Assembly: GCF_003008535.1 (NCBI RefSeq)
Contig: NZ_CP027666.1
Coordinates: 2,345,501 to 2,409,500 of the forward strand
Source of the DNA: Ottowia oryzae
GTDB taxonomy: Bacteria > Pseudomonadota > Gammaproteobacteria > Burkholderiales > Burkholderiaceae_C
DNA: 64,000 nucleotides
Reading direction: 5' to 3'
The notes beneath the pieces were generated by a model. The model searched no databases and was not told the DNA's origin. It worked only from the letters and a program-made list of their open reading frames with translations. Of the stretch, positions 53,968 through 62,140 are shown in pieces. How positions within the stretch are numbered: the first letter of the stretch is position 1; the number at the start of each line of letters is the position of its first letter. Both the position numbers and the translations under genes were made by a program.

Positions 53968-54744
53968 GTGCCGTGGGTGACCAGATACTCGTTTGCGTTG
54001 AATCAACCGGGGGGCGCCGTGCCGCAGCAGTTCAATCAGTTCGAGTGGGTGATCGTTGAGCAAGCTCAAACGGGTACTTATTGGGCAGGTTTGCACTCAA
54101 CGTTCGTGGTGCGTACCGCGCCTGTCGCGACATGGGCGCACACCCAGTTGTCGACCTTTCGGGTGTACGACAAAGAGCCGACCTTTGTCGATATCTCCTT
54201 TCGCAGCTACACCTATCTGGATGAGCATGGTGTGCAGCGCACGCAAAATCTGGAGAGGCCCCAGAACTACTGGAACCTGACCAACCTGATCAGCAATGAC
54301 CGCATGGTCGAGTTCACGGTGCAGCACCGGGCGCGTGGTGTGGGCGCACGCGGGCTGGTGGTATCGGAATGGTGGTCGGAACCGGAGTCGAACCTACGGC
54401 CGTTCAACTTCAGGCGCGATCCCAAGTCCATCAAGCGGACCGATCCCCCCGCGCAAACCCATCTGGTGGCGCTGATCGATCCGCAGTCCGGCTTGGTGGT
54501 GGCGCGGCACTCGGAGGTGGTGTTGGACGGTGGGCGCGAGTCGACGGTAGACGAGGCGGTGGAGCTGGCGCGCCGGCACCTGCGCGACTCCGTTCGCCTG
54601 CAGCTGGAAGACCTTCCGGACGAAAAATCAAAGGCCGCGTTGCAGCGCTGTGAGGCGGAGCGGCTGGACGTTCTGGTCTCCCAGTCGGCCGAAGATATCG
54701 CTCAGCCCTGGTGGGAGAAGCGCCGCGCCACGTCCGCTGGATAG
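53968..54744 (+). CDS. Hypothetical protein downstream of the ATP-grasp/alpha-E pair
   Basis: A 258-residue open frame I do not recognise. It contains no transmembrane helix or catalytic motif that I can name; WSEPESNLRPFNFRRDPKSI and LVALIDPQSGLVVARHSEVV look like folded-protein sequence, and the C-terminal third is rich in charged helix-forming residues. No good start is evident: an in-frame stop lies 4 bases before the GTG at 53968 and no ribosome-binding site is seen, so the N-terminus could be truncated or begin internally. Codon use looks less GC-biased than that of its neighbours. It lies 177 bases after the alpha-E gene and converges with mltB. Confidence 0.6.
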   Translation: MPWVTRYSFALNQPGGAVPQQFNQFEWVIVEQAQTGTYWAGLHSTFVVRTAPVATWAHTQLSTFRVYDKEPTFVDISFRSYTYLDEHGVQRTQNLERPQNYWNLTNLISNDRMVEFTVQHRARGVGARGLVVSEWWSEPESNLRPFNFRRDPKSIKRTDPPAQTHLVALIDPQSGLVVARHSEVVLDGGRESTVDEAVELARRHLRDSVRLQLEDLPDEKSKAALQRCEAERLDVLVSQSAEDIAQPWWEKRRATSAG

Positions 54745-54764
54745 CGCGGCGCGCGTGTTCAGCC

Positions 54765-55874
54765 CTATTTGCCCAGCGCCCGCGCTACCTCGTCGCCCAG
54801 GTCGATCACCGACATGGCGTAGTAGCTGCTCCAGTTGTAGCGGGTGATGACGTAGAAGTTGTCGGTGCCGGCGATGTACTGCGGCTCGTTGCCGGGCACG
54901 CTGGGGTCGCCGTTCTGCAGCTCGACCAAGGCCAGCTTGCCGAAGTGGCTGGCGCCGCCGTTCAGGGGCATGGCGCCCTTGGCGATGAAGCTTTCCGGGC
55001 TGAACGAAGGCAGGATGTCGGGGGCGAGCAGGGTGTCCATCTGCGCGTCGGGTGACAGGCGCACCGGGTAGTACGTCGGCATGCCGGGTTGCCAGCCGAA
55101 AGCGCGGAAATAGTTGGCGACCGAGCCGATCACGTCGGCCTCGCTGTTCCACAGGTCAATGCGGCCATCGCCGTCGAAGTCGATCGCGTACTTGACCCAG
55201 CTGGAAGGCATGAACTGCGGCAGGCCCATGGCGCCCGCGTAGCTGCCCAGCGGGCTCATCGGGTCCATGCCGGTGCGCTGGCACAGGGTGAGGAACTGCT
55301 CCAGCTCGTCCTGAAAGAAAGCCTGCCGCGCTTGCGCACGCGGGTGCTGCGGCGGGAAGTCAAACGTCAGCGTGGCCAGCGCGTCGATCACGCGGAAGTT
55401 ACCCACGTTGCGGCCGTAAATCGTTTCCACCCCGACGATGCCGACAATGATCTCGGGCGGCACGCCAAACTGCGACTGCGCGCGCGCCAGCGTGGCCTGG
55501 TTGCGCTGCCAGAAATCCACACCCGCGCGGATGCGCACTGGGTCGATGAAGCGGCTGCGGTACACGCGCCAGTTCTTGGCGCCGCCACGCGCGGGCGGCA
55601 GCATCAGTCGCGGCACGTTGCGCAAAAAGACAGCCTGGCCGATGGCGTTGCGCACCCACAGCGGGTCCAGCCCGCGGCGGGCGGCCAGGTCGTCGGCAAA
55701 GCGCATGGCATCGTCGCGCAGCGCGTAAAGCTGGTCGTCTGCCACGCGGGCGCCGCCCCCTGCGCGTTTAGAACGATTTTGGGCGCTGGCGCTTCGTGGA
55801 CCAGCGCCGGCAGCTATCAAAAAAAGAGTGGATAGGGCCAGGCCGGAGAGGCCGCGCCGGGACAGACTGCGCAT
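54765..55874 (-). CDS. mltB: Lytic murein transglycosylase B
   Basis: Periplasmic peptidoglycan lyase of 369 residues from the Slt35/MltB family (SLT_2). The catalytic Glu is residue 150 in IVGVETIYGRNVGNFRVIDA; further family motifs are GSYAGAMGLPQFMPSSWVKY and DFDGDGRIDLWNS. The N-terminal signal peptide (LSGLALSTLFLIAAGAG) has no lipobox Cys, so the protein is probably soluble in the periplasm rather than a lipoprotein. Part of this signal region is encoded by a dispersed repeat. It starts 17 bases after the tgpA-like gene and is probably in the same transcript. Confidence 0.93.
   Translation of the reverse strand: MRSLSRRGLSGLALSTLFLIAAGAGPRSASAQNRSKRAGGGARVADDQLYALRDDAMRFADDLAARRGLDPLWVRNAIGQAVFLRNVPRLMLPPARGGAKNWRVYRSRFIDPVRIRAGVDFWQRNQATLARAQSQFGVPPEIIVGIVGVETIYGRNVGNFRVIDALATLTFDFPPQHPRAQARQAFFQDELEQFLTLCQRTGMDPMSPLGSYAGAMGLPQFMPSSWVKYAIDFDGDGRIDLWNSEADVIGSVANYFRAFGWQPGMPTYYPVRLSPDAQMDTLLAPDILPSFSPESFIAKGAMPLNGGASHFGKLALVELQNGDPSVPGNEPQYIAGTDNFYVITRYNWSSYYAMSVIDLGDEVARALGK
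55776..55829 (-). repeat. Dispersed repeat, in-frame copy in the mltB signal-peptide region
   Basis: On the minus strand: CTTTTTTTGATAGCTGCCGG, then GCTGGTCCACGAAGCGCC and AGCGCCCAAAATC. It encodes LFLIAAGAGPRSASAQN, i.e. the end of the hydrophobic core and the cleavage region of the signal peptide. Confidence 0.72.
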
Positions 55875-55891
55875 GGTGTGGAGCGGATAAA

Positions 55892-57991
55892 TCAGGTGGG
55901 CGCCGGCCGTTCGGGGCGCGGCCAGGCCATTTGCTGGAATTCGCGGGCAAGTGTAGCGAGGCTGGCCGCCGCGCCGCCGTTGCCGGCGGGCGCATAGCGC
56001 TGGCGTTCCAGCGCCTGCAGCCAGGCGGCCAAGTCAGCGCGCAACTCGGGTGGCAAATCGCTTTCGGCCACGGCGCGCATCAGCTCGCGCGGCGGCGCCT
56101 GGGGCGCGGTCGCGATGCCGGCCTGCGCCAGCCGCTGGCGCGCCGTGTGCAGCAAACGCAGCCACGGGTCTTGCTGGCTGCGCTCCCAGCGCGCCCACAC
56201 CATGCCGCCTACGGCCCCAACGACCAGCAGCCCGGCCAGGATCTTGACCAGGTCTTCCCAGCTGGGGCTGGAGAAGCCCAGCTTCTGCATCAGGTCGAAT
56301 TGGCTGCTTTGGGTGTAGTTCAGCACCCACTGGTTCCAGCTGTTGTTCACGGCTTCCCAAGTGGCGCGCAGCTGCGCCAGCAAGGTCGGGCTGAGCGTGC
56401 CCAGCGCACCGGCCACCACGCCGTCGGGCGCGCGCAGGCGCTGGAACTGGCCCACGCGCCCAGGCGACACAGCGCCGGTTGGGTCCACGCGTACCCAGCC
56501 GCGCTCGGCCGTCCAGACCTCTGCCCAGGCGTGCGCGTCGGCGTTGCGCACCGTCCAGTAGCCGTCCACGCCATTCAGCTCGCCGCCCTGAAAGCCCGTG
56601 ACGATGCGGGCGGGCACGCCGGCGCCGCGCATCAGCACCACGAAGGCGGAGGCGATGTGTTCGCAAAAACCCTCTTTGGTGTCGAACCAGAACTGATCGG
56701 CCGTGTTTTGTCCGTAAACGCCCGGCTCCAGCGTGTAGGTGTAGCCGCCGGTGCGCAGGCGCTCCAAGGCGGCGCGCACGTAGGCCATAGCGTCGGCGTC
56801 GCCCAGTTGGGTGCGCAGTTGGTCCGCCAAGGCTTGCGTGCGCGGGTTCAGCCCCGGCGGCAGGCGCAGGTATTCGCGCAGATTGGGGCGCGCGCGGCCA
56901 TCCCAGCCCTTCAGGCCATAGCGGAAGTCCGCGTAGCTTTCGGCGCTGTAGCGCAGCAGGTCGGTGATGGGGCGATAGGTCAGCCACTGCATGTCGGCCG
57001 TCATGCGGGCGCGGCGGCCCTCGGGCAATTCGGGCGACTTGGGTGCCACGTCCAGCGTCAGCAGCCACGGCTGTTGGCTGGGCTCGATCGTCATCTGGTA
57101 ACGGATGGGCGCGCCGCGGACTTGCAGGTCGGCCGGGCCGGGGGCGAATGTGGTGGCCCCCAGGCTTTCGCCACCGGCGTTGGCCGTCCAGTTGCGCCCG
57201 TCAAACTGACTGAGCACCGGGCCCCTGAAGTACAGCTGGCTCTGCGGAGGCGGGGCGCCTTCAAACTTCACGCGCAGCGCAACGCGCTCGTCCAGCGCCA
57301 GCTGGGCCATGCTGCCCACTTCCATGCGCGACGACAGGCCGCTTTTGCCCGTCAAGGCGTCGCTGGGCAGGCCCCACAGCGGCGCGAAGCGGGGGAAGAA
57401 GACGAACAGCGCCAGCATCACCGGCGCGCCGGCCAGCGCCATCTTGCCCGCCATGGCGGCCGATTCGCGCAGGCTGGGCTGGCCCACCGGGCGGTGCGCG
57501 TTGACCAGCGCCGTCAGCAGGCCGAGCAGGGCGATCACCATCGCCGCTGCGGTGAGCAGCGACTGTGAATAGAAGAAGTTGGTGAGCATCGCGAAGAAGC
57601 CCAGGAAGAAGACCACCAGCGCGTCGCGCCGCGCCCGCAACTCCAGCGTCTTGAGGGCCATCAGCACCACCACCAGCGTCACCCCGGCGTCGCGCCCCAG
57701 CAGCGTGCGGTGCGACGCCCAGGTGGCGGCCATGGTGATCAGCAGCAGGCCAGCCAGCCACCAGCGCGAGGGCAGGGGCTTGTTGTTCAGCGCCAGCCAG
57801 CCGCGCCACAGCAGCACGCCCGCGGCCAGCGCGACGCACCACATGGGCAGGTTGCCCACCTGCGGCAAGATGACCCAGCCGATGACGACCAGCAGGAAAA
57901 GCGTGTCGCGCGTGTCGCGCGGCAGGTGTTGCAGGCGCGCGCGCCAGGACGGGCGCGGCGCCGCAGCGGCGTTGGCGGGGGCGTTCAGCAT
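55892..57991 (-). CDS. TgpA-like membrane transglutaminase (DUF3488/DUF4129)
   Basis: Inner-membrane protein of 699 residues. Six or more N-terminal helices (LFLLVVIGWVILPQVGNLPM onward, DUF3488) occupy residues 1-200. A periplasmic transglutaminase core has its Cys in DTKEGFCEHIASAFVVLM near residue 441, His in NADAHAWAEVWTAERGWV and Asp in RVDPTGAVSP. One more helix (LVKILAGLLVVGAVGGMVWA) and a DUF4129-like cytoplasmic tail follow. TgpA-type proteins belong to MoxR-DUF58-transglutaminase clusters exactly as found here; the Pseudomonas homologue is essential and linked to the cell wall. It overlaps the DUF58 gene by 7 bases. Confidence 0.93.
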   Translation of the reverse strand: MLNAPANAAAAPRPSWRARLQHLPRDTRDTLFLLVVIGWVILPQVGNLPMWCVALAAGVLLWRGWLALNNKPLPSRWWLAGLLLITMAATWASHRTLLGRDAGVTLVVVLMALKTLELRARRDALVVFFLGFFAMLTNFFYSQSLLTAAAMVIALLGLLTALVNAHRPVGQPSLRESAAMAGKMALAGAPVMLALFVFFPRFAPLWGLPSDALTGKSGLSSRMEVGSMAQLALDERVALRVKFEGAPPPQSQLYFRGPVLSQFDGRNWTANAGGESLGATTFAPGPADLQVRGAPIRYQMTIEPSQQPWLLTLDVAPKSPELPEGRRARMTADMQWLTYRPITDLLRYSAESYADFRYGLKGWDGRARPNLREYLRLPPGLNPRTQALADQLRTQLGDADAMAYVRAALERLRTGGYTYTLEPGVYGQNTADQFWFDTKEGFCEHIASAFVVLMRGAGVPARIVTGFQGGELNGVDGYWTVRNADAHAWAEVWTAERGWVRVDPTGAVSPGRVGQFQRLRAPDGVVAGALGTLSPTLLAQLRATWEAVNNSWNQWVLNYTQSSQFDLMQKLGFSSPSWEDLVKILAGLLVVGAVGGMVWARWERSQQDPWLRLLHTARQRLAQAGIATAPQAPPRELMRAVAESDLPPELRADLAAWLQALERQRYAPAGNGGAAASLATLAREFQQMAWPRPERPAPT

Positions 57992-59004
57992 GTGGCCAGC
58001 ACCTCCAGGCAGCGCAGGCGGTGGGCGGGGCCGCTGGCGGGCTCGATCTCAACGCCCGGCAGGCGCAGGCCGAAGTCCAGGTCCAGCGCGTCGGCGGCCA
58101 GCACCCAGGCGGTGAGGCGCGACAGGCGCGCTTCCACGTCCAGCAAGCCGGCGCGGGCGAAATCCAGCCACAGCTCTTGCCGCTGCATGTGCTGCGTGTC
58201 GCGTGAGACCAGTTCGCCCGACTTGGCAAACTTCTTCCACACCACCAGCTTCATCGGGTCGCCGCGCTGGTAGGCGCGCACGCCGTCGAATTCGCCCGTG
58301 CTGCGCGCATTGCCCGCCACGCCGGCGCCCGCACGCGGCTCGCCGGGCGGCAGCAGGGGCGGGGTGGGCTCGGGCTTGGGGTATACGAGCACCTGCGCTG
58401 CAGGGCGCCACACCGTCCACACGCGAAAGGTGCCCAGCGGAAAGCGCGTTTCCGCGCGCAGCGTGGGCACCGGGTGCAGTCCGCGCCGCGCGGGCTGAAA
58501 ACTGACTTGCACCGTGCTTTGCCCGCCCGCTGGCACGTCGGCCCAGGACCAGGCGTCGTGGTCGAGCAGCGCCACGCCGATGGCGTAGCGGGGCGTCTTG
58601 CGGGCGTTGATCAGCTTCACATCCACCGTGGCCAGCCCGCCGGCAAACAGCGGCTGCGGCGGCTGCAGCTGCAAGGTCAGCCCGCGCAGCGTGTTGTGGC
58701 TGACCACCATGCCCGCCGCCGCGCACCCGGCCAGCAGAAAGGTGAGCAGGTAACCCAGGTTCAGCTGGTAGTTGATCGACGCAATCAGCAGCACCAGCAG
58801 CGTGGCGGCCAGCATCCAGCCGGCCCGCGTGGGCATGATGTAGACGTTGCGCTGCGTCAGCGCCTGCGTGTCGCGCAGCGGCAGTCGGTTGTGCCACCAG
58901 GCGCGCACCCGTTGGCGCGCACGGGCGCGCAGGGCCCACCAAGGCAAGTCGGTTGCTACTGAAGAGATAGCTGCTGGCGCTGGACTGGCTTGCGCTGAGG
59001 GCAT
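57985..59004 (-). CDS. DUF58 domain protein (MoxR cluster)
   Basis: A 339-residue protein with two N-terminal membrane helices (AGWMLAATLLVLLIASINYQ, then LGYLLTFLLAGCAAAGMVVS) and a C-terminal DUF58 region (STGEFDGVRAYQRGDPMKLV, then WKKFAKSGELVSRDTQ) that resembles a degenerate von Willebrand A fold. Such proteins act with MoxR AAA ATPases, possibly as chaperone partners. The ATG at 59004 is the best start, but the first 20 residues (MPSAQASPAPAAISSVAT) come from a dispersed repeat and no ribosome-binding site is visible, so the true start is uncertain. The gene overlaps the tgpA-like gene. Confidence 0.9.
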   Translation of the reverse strand: MPSAQASPAPAAISSVATDLPWWALRARARQRVRAWWHNRLPLRDTQALTQRNVYIMPTRAGWMLAATLLVLLIASINYQLNLGYLLTFLLAGCAAAGMVVSHNTLRGLTLQLQPPQPLFAGGLATVDVKLINARKTPRYAIGVALLDHDAWSWADVPAGGQSTVQVSFQPARRGLHPVPTLRAETRFPLGTFRVWTVWRPAAQVLVYPKPEPTPPLLPPGEPRAGAGVAGNARSTGEFDGVRAYQRGDPMKLVVWKKFAKSGELVSRDTQHMQRQELWLDFARAGLLDVEARLSRLTAWVLAADALDLDFGLRLPGVEIEPASGPAHRLRCLEVLATC

Positions 59005-59020
59005 GAATGGCGTTGTTTTT
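58951..59020 (+). repeat. Dispersed repeat at the 5' end of the DUF58 gene
   Basis: Plus orientation: TTGCTACTGAAGAGATAGCT, then GCTGGCGCTGGAC and TGCGCTGAGGGCATGAATGG with a GTTGTTTTT tail. It overlaps both the coding start and the region where a ribosome-binding site should lie. Confidence 0.7.
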
Positions 59021-59105
59021 GGAAAGGCGGCGCGCCGCGGCGGCAAGGGTTAGACGCCCTGGGCGCCACAAGTTCGGCGTGGCGGCGTGGCCGCGCCTGC
59101 CTGGC

Positions 59106-59171
59106 TTGAAATTACTATCAATTGCATAGCTGCCAGCGCTGGTGGCGCAAGCGCTGGCGCCGGTTTCTTGG
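59106..59171 (+). repeat. Dispersed repeat, intergenic copy between the DUF58 and MoxR genes
   Basis: Plus orientation: TGAAATTACTATCAATTGCA, then TAGCTGCCAGCGCTGG and GCAAGCGCTGGCGCCGGTTT. It fills much of the 184-base gap inside the MoxR-DUF58 gene set, only 85 bases from the copy at 58951. Confidence 0.75.
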
Positions 59172-59188
59172 GGTGAGCAAGCCGCCCA

Positions 59189-60109
59189 TCAGGGCAGGGG
59201 CACGGCGTCGATCATGGCGCGCACCTGTTCCACCGCGCCCCGGCCAGCGTCGCTGACGGGCACCATGCGGTGCGCCACGCACTGCGGCAAGATGGCCTGC
59301 ACGTCGTCCGGCGCCACGTAGTCGCGCCCCGCGATCAGGGCCTGCGCGCGCGCGGCGCGCATCAGCGCGATACCGGCGCGCGGCGACAGGCCTTGCAAAA
59401 ACCAACGGCCCGAGCGCGTGGCAGAGATCAAATCCTGCACATAGTCCAAGAGCGGCGGCGCCACGTGCACCTGGCCCACGGCATGCTGCAGCGCGGTGAG
59501 GTCCTGCACCGACAGCATGGCGGGCAGGGTTTCCAGCATGTCGCGGCGGCCGTGGCCGCTGAGCAGCTCGCGCTCGGCCGCGCGGTCGGGGTAGCCCAGG
59601 CTGATGCGCATCAGAAAGCGGTCCAGCTGCGATTCGGGCAGGGCGTAGGTGCCCAGCTGGTCATGCGGGTTTTGCGTGGCGATCACGAAGAACGGCCAGG
59701 GCAGTGGGCGCGTTTCGCCTTCCACGGTCACCTGCTTTTCTTCCATGGCCTCCAGCAGCGCGCTTTGCGTCTTGGGGCTGGCGCGGTTGATCTCGTCGGC
59801 CAGCAGCACTTGCGCAAACACCGGGCCGGGGTGAAAGACAAAGCGCTCTTGCCCGCGGTCGTACACCGACACGCCGGACAAGTCGCTGGGCATCAGGTCG
59901 GCGGTGAACTGCACCCGCGAAAACTGCAGCCCGAAGGTGCGCGCCAGCGCGTGCGCCAAGGTGGTTTTGCCCACGCCGGGCACGTCCTCGATCAACAAAT
60001 GGCCGCCCGCCAAAAGGCAGGCCACGCCGTCTTGTACCTGGGCCGATTTGCCCACCATCACCGTGTTAAGCTGATCTAAAACGGCCTTGATTTTCTGTGT
60101 CACGTCCAT
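59189..60109 (-). CDS. MoxR-family AAA+ ATPase
   Basis: Cytosolic AAA+ ATPase of 306 residues. Walker A is DVPGVGKTTLAHALA (residues about 43-55), Walker B is VLLADEINRASPKTQSALLE, sensor 1 is FVIATQNPHDQLGTYALPES and sensor 2 lies in GLSPRAGIALMRAARA. The ATG at 60109 begins MDVTQKIKAVLDQLNTVMVG, the usual MoxR N-terminus; the longer frame to 61159 runs antisense through the neighbouring gene. First gene of the MoxR-DUF58-TgpA-MltB set, divergent from the deacetylase-like gene with only 51 bases between them. Confidence 0.95.
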   Translation of the reverse strand: MDVTQKIKAVLDQLNTVMVGKSAQVQDGVACLLAGGHLLIEDVPGVGKTTLAHALARTFGLQFSRVQFTADLMPSDLSGVSVYDRGQERFVFHPGPVFAQVLLADEINRASPKTQSALLEAMEEKQVTVEGETRPLPWPFFVIATQNPHDQLGTYALPESQLDRFLMRISLGYPDRAAERELLSGHGRRDMLETLPAMLSVQDLTALQHAVGQVHVAPPLLDYVQDLISATRSGRWFLQGLSPRAGIALMRAARAQALIAGRDYVAPDDVQAILPQCVAHRMVPVSDAGRGAVEQVRAMIDAVPLP

Positions 60110-60160
60110 GAAAGGAAGGTAACGGATATTCGATGCCGTATTGTGAAACAGGAGACAAGC

Positions 60161-61114
60161 GTGGGGAAAACCGGGTTTTTCACACATCCCGATTGCCGCA
60201 AGCACGAGATGGGCGCGGGGCACCCCGAATGCCCGGAGCGGCTGGACGCGATTGAAGACAGGCTGCTCATCACCGGCGTGGGCGATGCGCTGGAGCGGCG
60301 CGAAGCCACCCCCGCCGCCATGGGCGAGCTGCTGCTGGCCCACGGGCGCCGCCACGTGGCCGCGCTGCGCGGCTTGAGCGACATACTGGCCGAGGAAATC
60401 GCTGCGGGCGGGCCAGACCATTATTCGCTGGACACCGACACCTCCATGAACCGATTTACCTACCGGGCGGCGCTGCTGTCGGCAGGGGCGGCGATTGACG
60501 CGGTGGACGCGGTGATGGCCGGCGAGCTGGAAAATGCCTTCTGCAGCACCCGCCCGCCCGGCCACCACGCCACGCGCAATCAGGCGATGGGTTTCTGTTT
60601 TTTCAGCAACGTGGCCGTGGCCGCCAAATACGCGTGCGAGCGCTACGGGCTCAAGCGCGTGGCCATCGTCGACTTTGACGTGCACCACGGCAACGGCACC
60701 GAAGACATCGTCGCCGGGGACGAGCGCATCCTGATGGTCAGCTTTTTCCAGCACCCGTTCTACCCGGAAGGGGGCTCCACCCACACCGACGCCAACCTGG
60801 TCAACTGCCCGGTACCCGCCTACACCAAGGGCATGGACATCCGCGAACTGATCGAAACAATGTGGATTCCCCGCCTGGAGGCGCACCAGCCTGAGCTGAT
60901 CCTGGTCAGCGCGGGCTTTGACGCGCATCGCGAGGACGACATGGGCCAGCTGGGCCTGAACGAGCAGGACTACGCCTGGATGACCCTGCGCGTGAAGGAC
61001 ATCGCCCGGCGCTTTGCCAAGGGCCGCATCGTCAGCTGCCTGGAGGGCGGCTACAACCTGAGCGCGCTGGCCCGCAGCGTGGAAGCGCACGTGCGGGTGC
61101 TGGCCGATGTCTGA
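60161..61114 (+). CDS. Histone deacetylase-family hydrolase (acetylpolyamine or related amidohydrolase)
   Basis: Zinc-dependent amidohydrolase of 317 residues from the HDAC/AcuC/AphA superfamily. It begins GKTGFFTHPDCRKHEMGAGH and carries the His pair in RPPGHHATRNQAMGFCFFSN and the zinc ligands in VAIVDFDVHHGNGTEDIV and LILVSAGFDAHREDDMG. Substrates in bacteria include acetylpolyamines and acetyl-lysine; none can be assigned here. The GTG at 60161 was preferred over the ATG-like start at 60143 because AGGAG lies 6 bases before it. Divergent from the MoxR gene. Confidence 0.92.
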   Translation: MGKTGFFTHPDCRKHEMGAGHPECPERLDAIEDRLLITGVGDALERREATPAAMGELLLAHGRRHVAALRGLSDILAEEIAAGGPDHYSLDTDTSMNRFTYRAALLSAGAAIDAVDAVMAGELENAFCSTRPPGHHATRNQAMGFCFFSNVAVAAKYACERYGLKRVAIVDFDVHHGNGTEDIVAGDERILMVSFFQHPFYPEGGSTHTDANLVNCPVPAYTKGMDIRELIETMWIPRLEAHQPELILVSAGFDAHREDDMGQLGLNEQDYAWMTLRVKDIARRFAKGRIVSCLEGGYNLSALARSVEAHVRVLADV

Positions 61115-61131
61115 CCCAGTCGGGTTGGCAG

Positions 61132-61189
61132 TCAAATCGGCCTCTGGCGCCCGCGCCACAACCGCTGGCAGCTATTGAAAATATAGTGA
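61132..61189 (-). repeat. Dispersed repeat, intergenic copy
   Basis: Inverse orientation: AAATCGGCCTCTGGCGCCCG, then CGCCACAACC and GCTGGCAGCTATTGAAAATA. Lies between the deacetylase-like gene and the enoyl-CoA hydratase gene. Confidence 0.78.
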
Positions 61190-61321
61190 ATCGGCGCAAT
61201 GAAGCCGGGCTGGCAGCCGCCAGCCCGGCGGCGTAAAGATACCGGCGCCGGCGGCGCAGAGAGATTTCGGCGACATTTCAGTTCAGCCGCATCCCCAGCG
61301 GCTTTCACCCAGCCCATCCGC

Positions 61322-62140
61322 ATGAGCGAGCCTGCCCCCAACACCTATATCCCTGCCACCGCGCCAGTACGCCACGAGCGCGACGCGCGTGGCGTGCACC
61401 GCCTGACCCTCGATCAACCCCAAGCCTTCAACGTGCTGAGCGAGGCCGCGCTCACCCAGCTGCAGTGTCACCTGGACGCCATCGCGGCCGATGAAGGCGC
61501 CCGCGCCGTGGTCATCGCCGCCGAGGGCAAGGCCTTCAGCGCCGGTCACGACCTCAAGCAGATGAAGGCCAAGCCCGAGCTGGGCTATTACCAGCGCCTG
61601 TTTGCGCAATGCACCCGGGTGATGCTGTCTATCCAGCGCCTGCCGGTGCCGGTGATCGCCCGTGTGCAGGGGCTGGCCACGGCCGCTGGCTGCCAACTGG
61701 TGGCGCAGTGCGACCTGGCGGTGGCGGTGGATTCGGCCCGCTTTGGCGTCAACGGCATCGACGTGGGCCTGTTTTGCGCCACGCCCAGCGTGCCGCTGGT
61801 GCGCAACATCGCTCCCAAGGTGGCGATGGAGATGCTGCTGACCGGCGGCTTCATCAGCGCAGCCGAGGCGCAGGCGCGGGGCCTGGTCAACCACGCCGTG
61901 CCGGCCGAGCGGCTGGATGACACAGTGGAGGCGCTGCTGGCCGCCATTCTGGCCAAGCCGCGCCAGGCGGTCGCCATGGGCAAGCAGTTGTTCTATCAGC
62001 AGCGCGAACTGGGCGTTGAGGCCGCCTACCAGCTGGCGGGCCAGACCATGGCCTGCAACATGGTGCTGGACGTGGCGCAGGAAGGCGTGCAGGCCTTCAT
62101 CGACAAACGCGAGCCAACGTGGCGGACGCCCCCTCGCTGA
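61322..62140 (+). CDS. Enoyl-CoA hydratase/isomerase family protein
   Basis: Crotonase-fold protein of 272 residues, probably a hydratase of acyl-CoA metabolism. It has the CoA-binding VVIAAEGKAFSAGHDLKQMK and the oxyanion-hole region VQGLATAAGCQLVAQCDLAV. The usual second catalytic Glu position reads FGVNGIDVGLFCATPSVPLV, where many true hydratases have a Glu/Pro-Glu pair, so activity could differ (the pattern is that of the YngF/ECHDC3-like subgroup). The ATG at 61322 gives the canonical start; the longer frame is unconserved. The following MscS-like gene overlaps its end by 22 bases. Confidence 0.9.
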   Translation: MSEPAPNTYIPATAPVRHERDARGVHRLTLDQPQAFNVLSEAALTQLQCHLDAIAADEGARAVVIAAEGKAFSAGHDLKQMKAKPELGYYQRLFAQCTRVMLSIQRLPVPVIARVQGLATAAGCQLVAQCDLAVAVDSARFGVNGIDVGLFCATPSVPLVRNIAPKVAMEMLLTGGFISAAEAQARGLVNHAVPAERLDDTVEALLAAILAKPRQAVAMGKQLFYQQRELGVEAAYQLAGQTMACNMVLDVAQEGVQAFIDKREPTWRTPPR

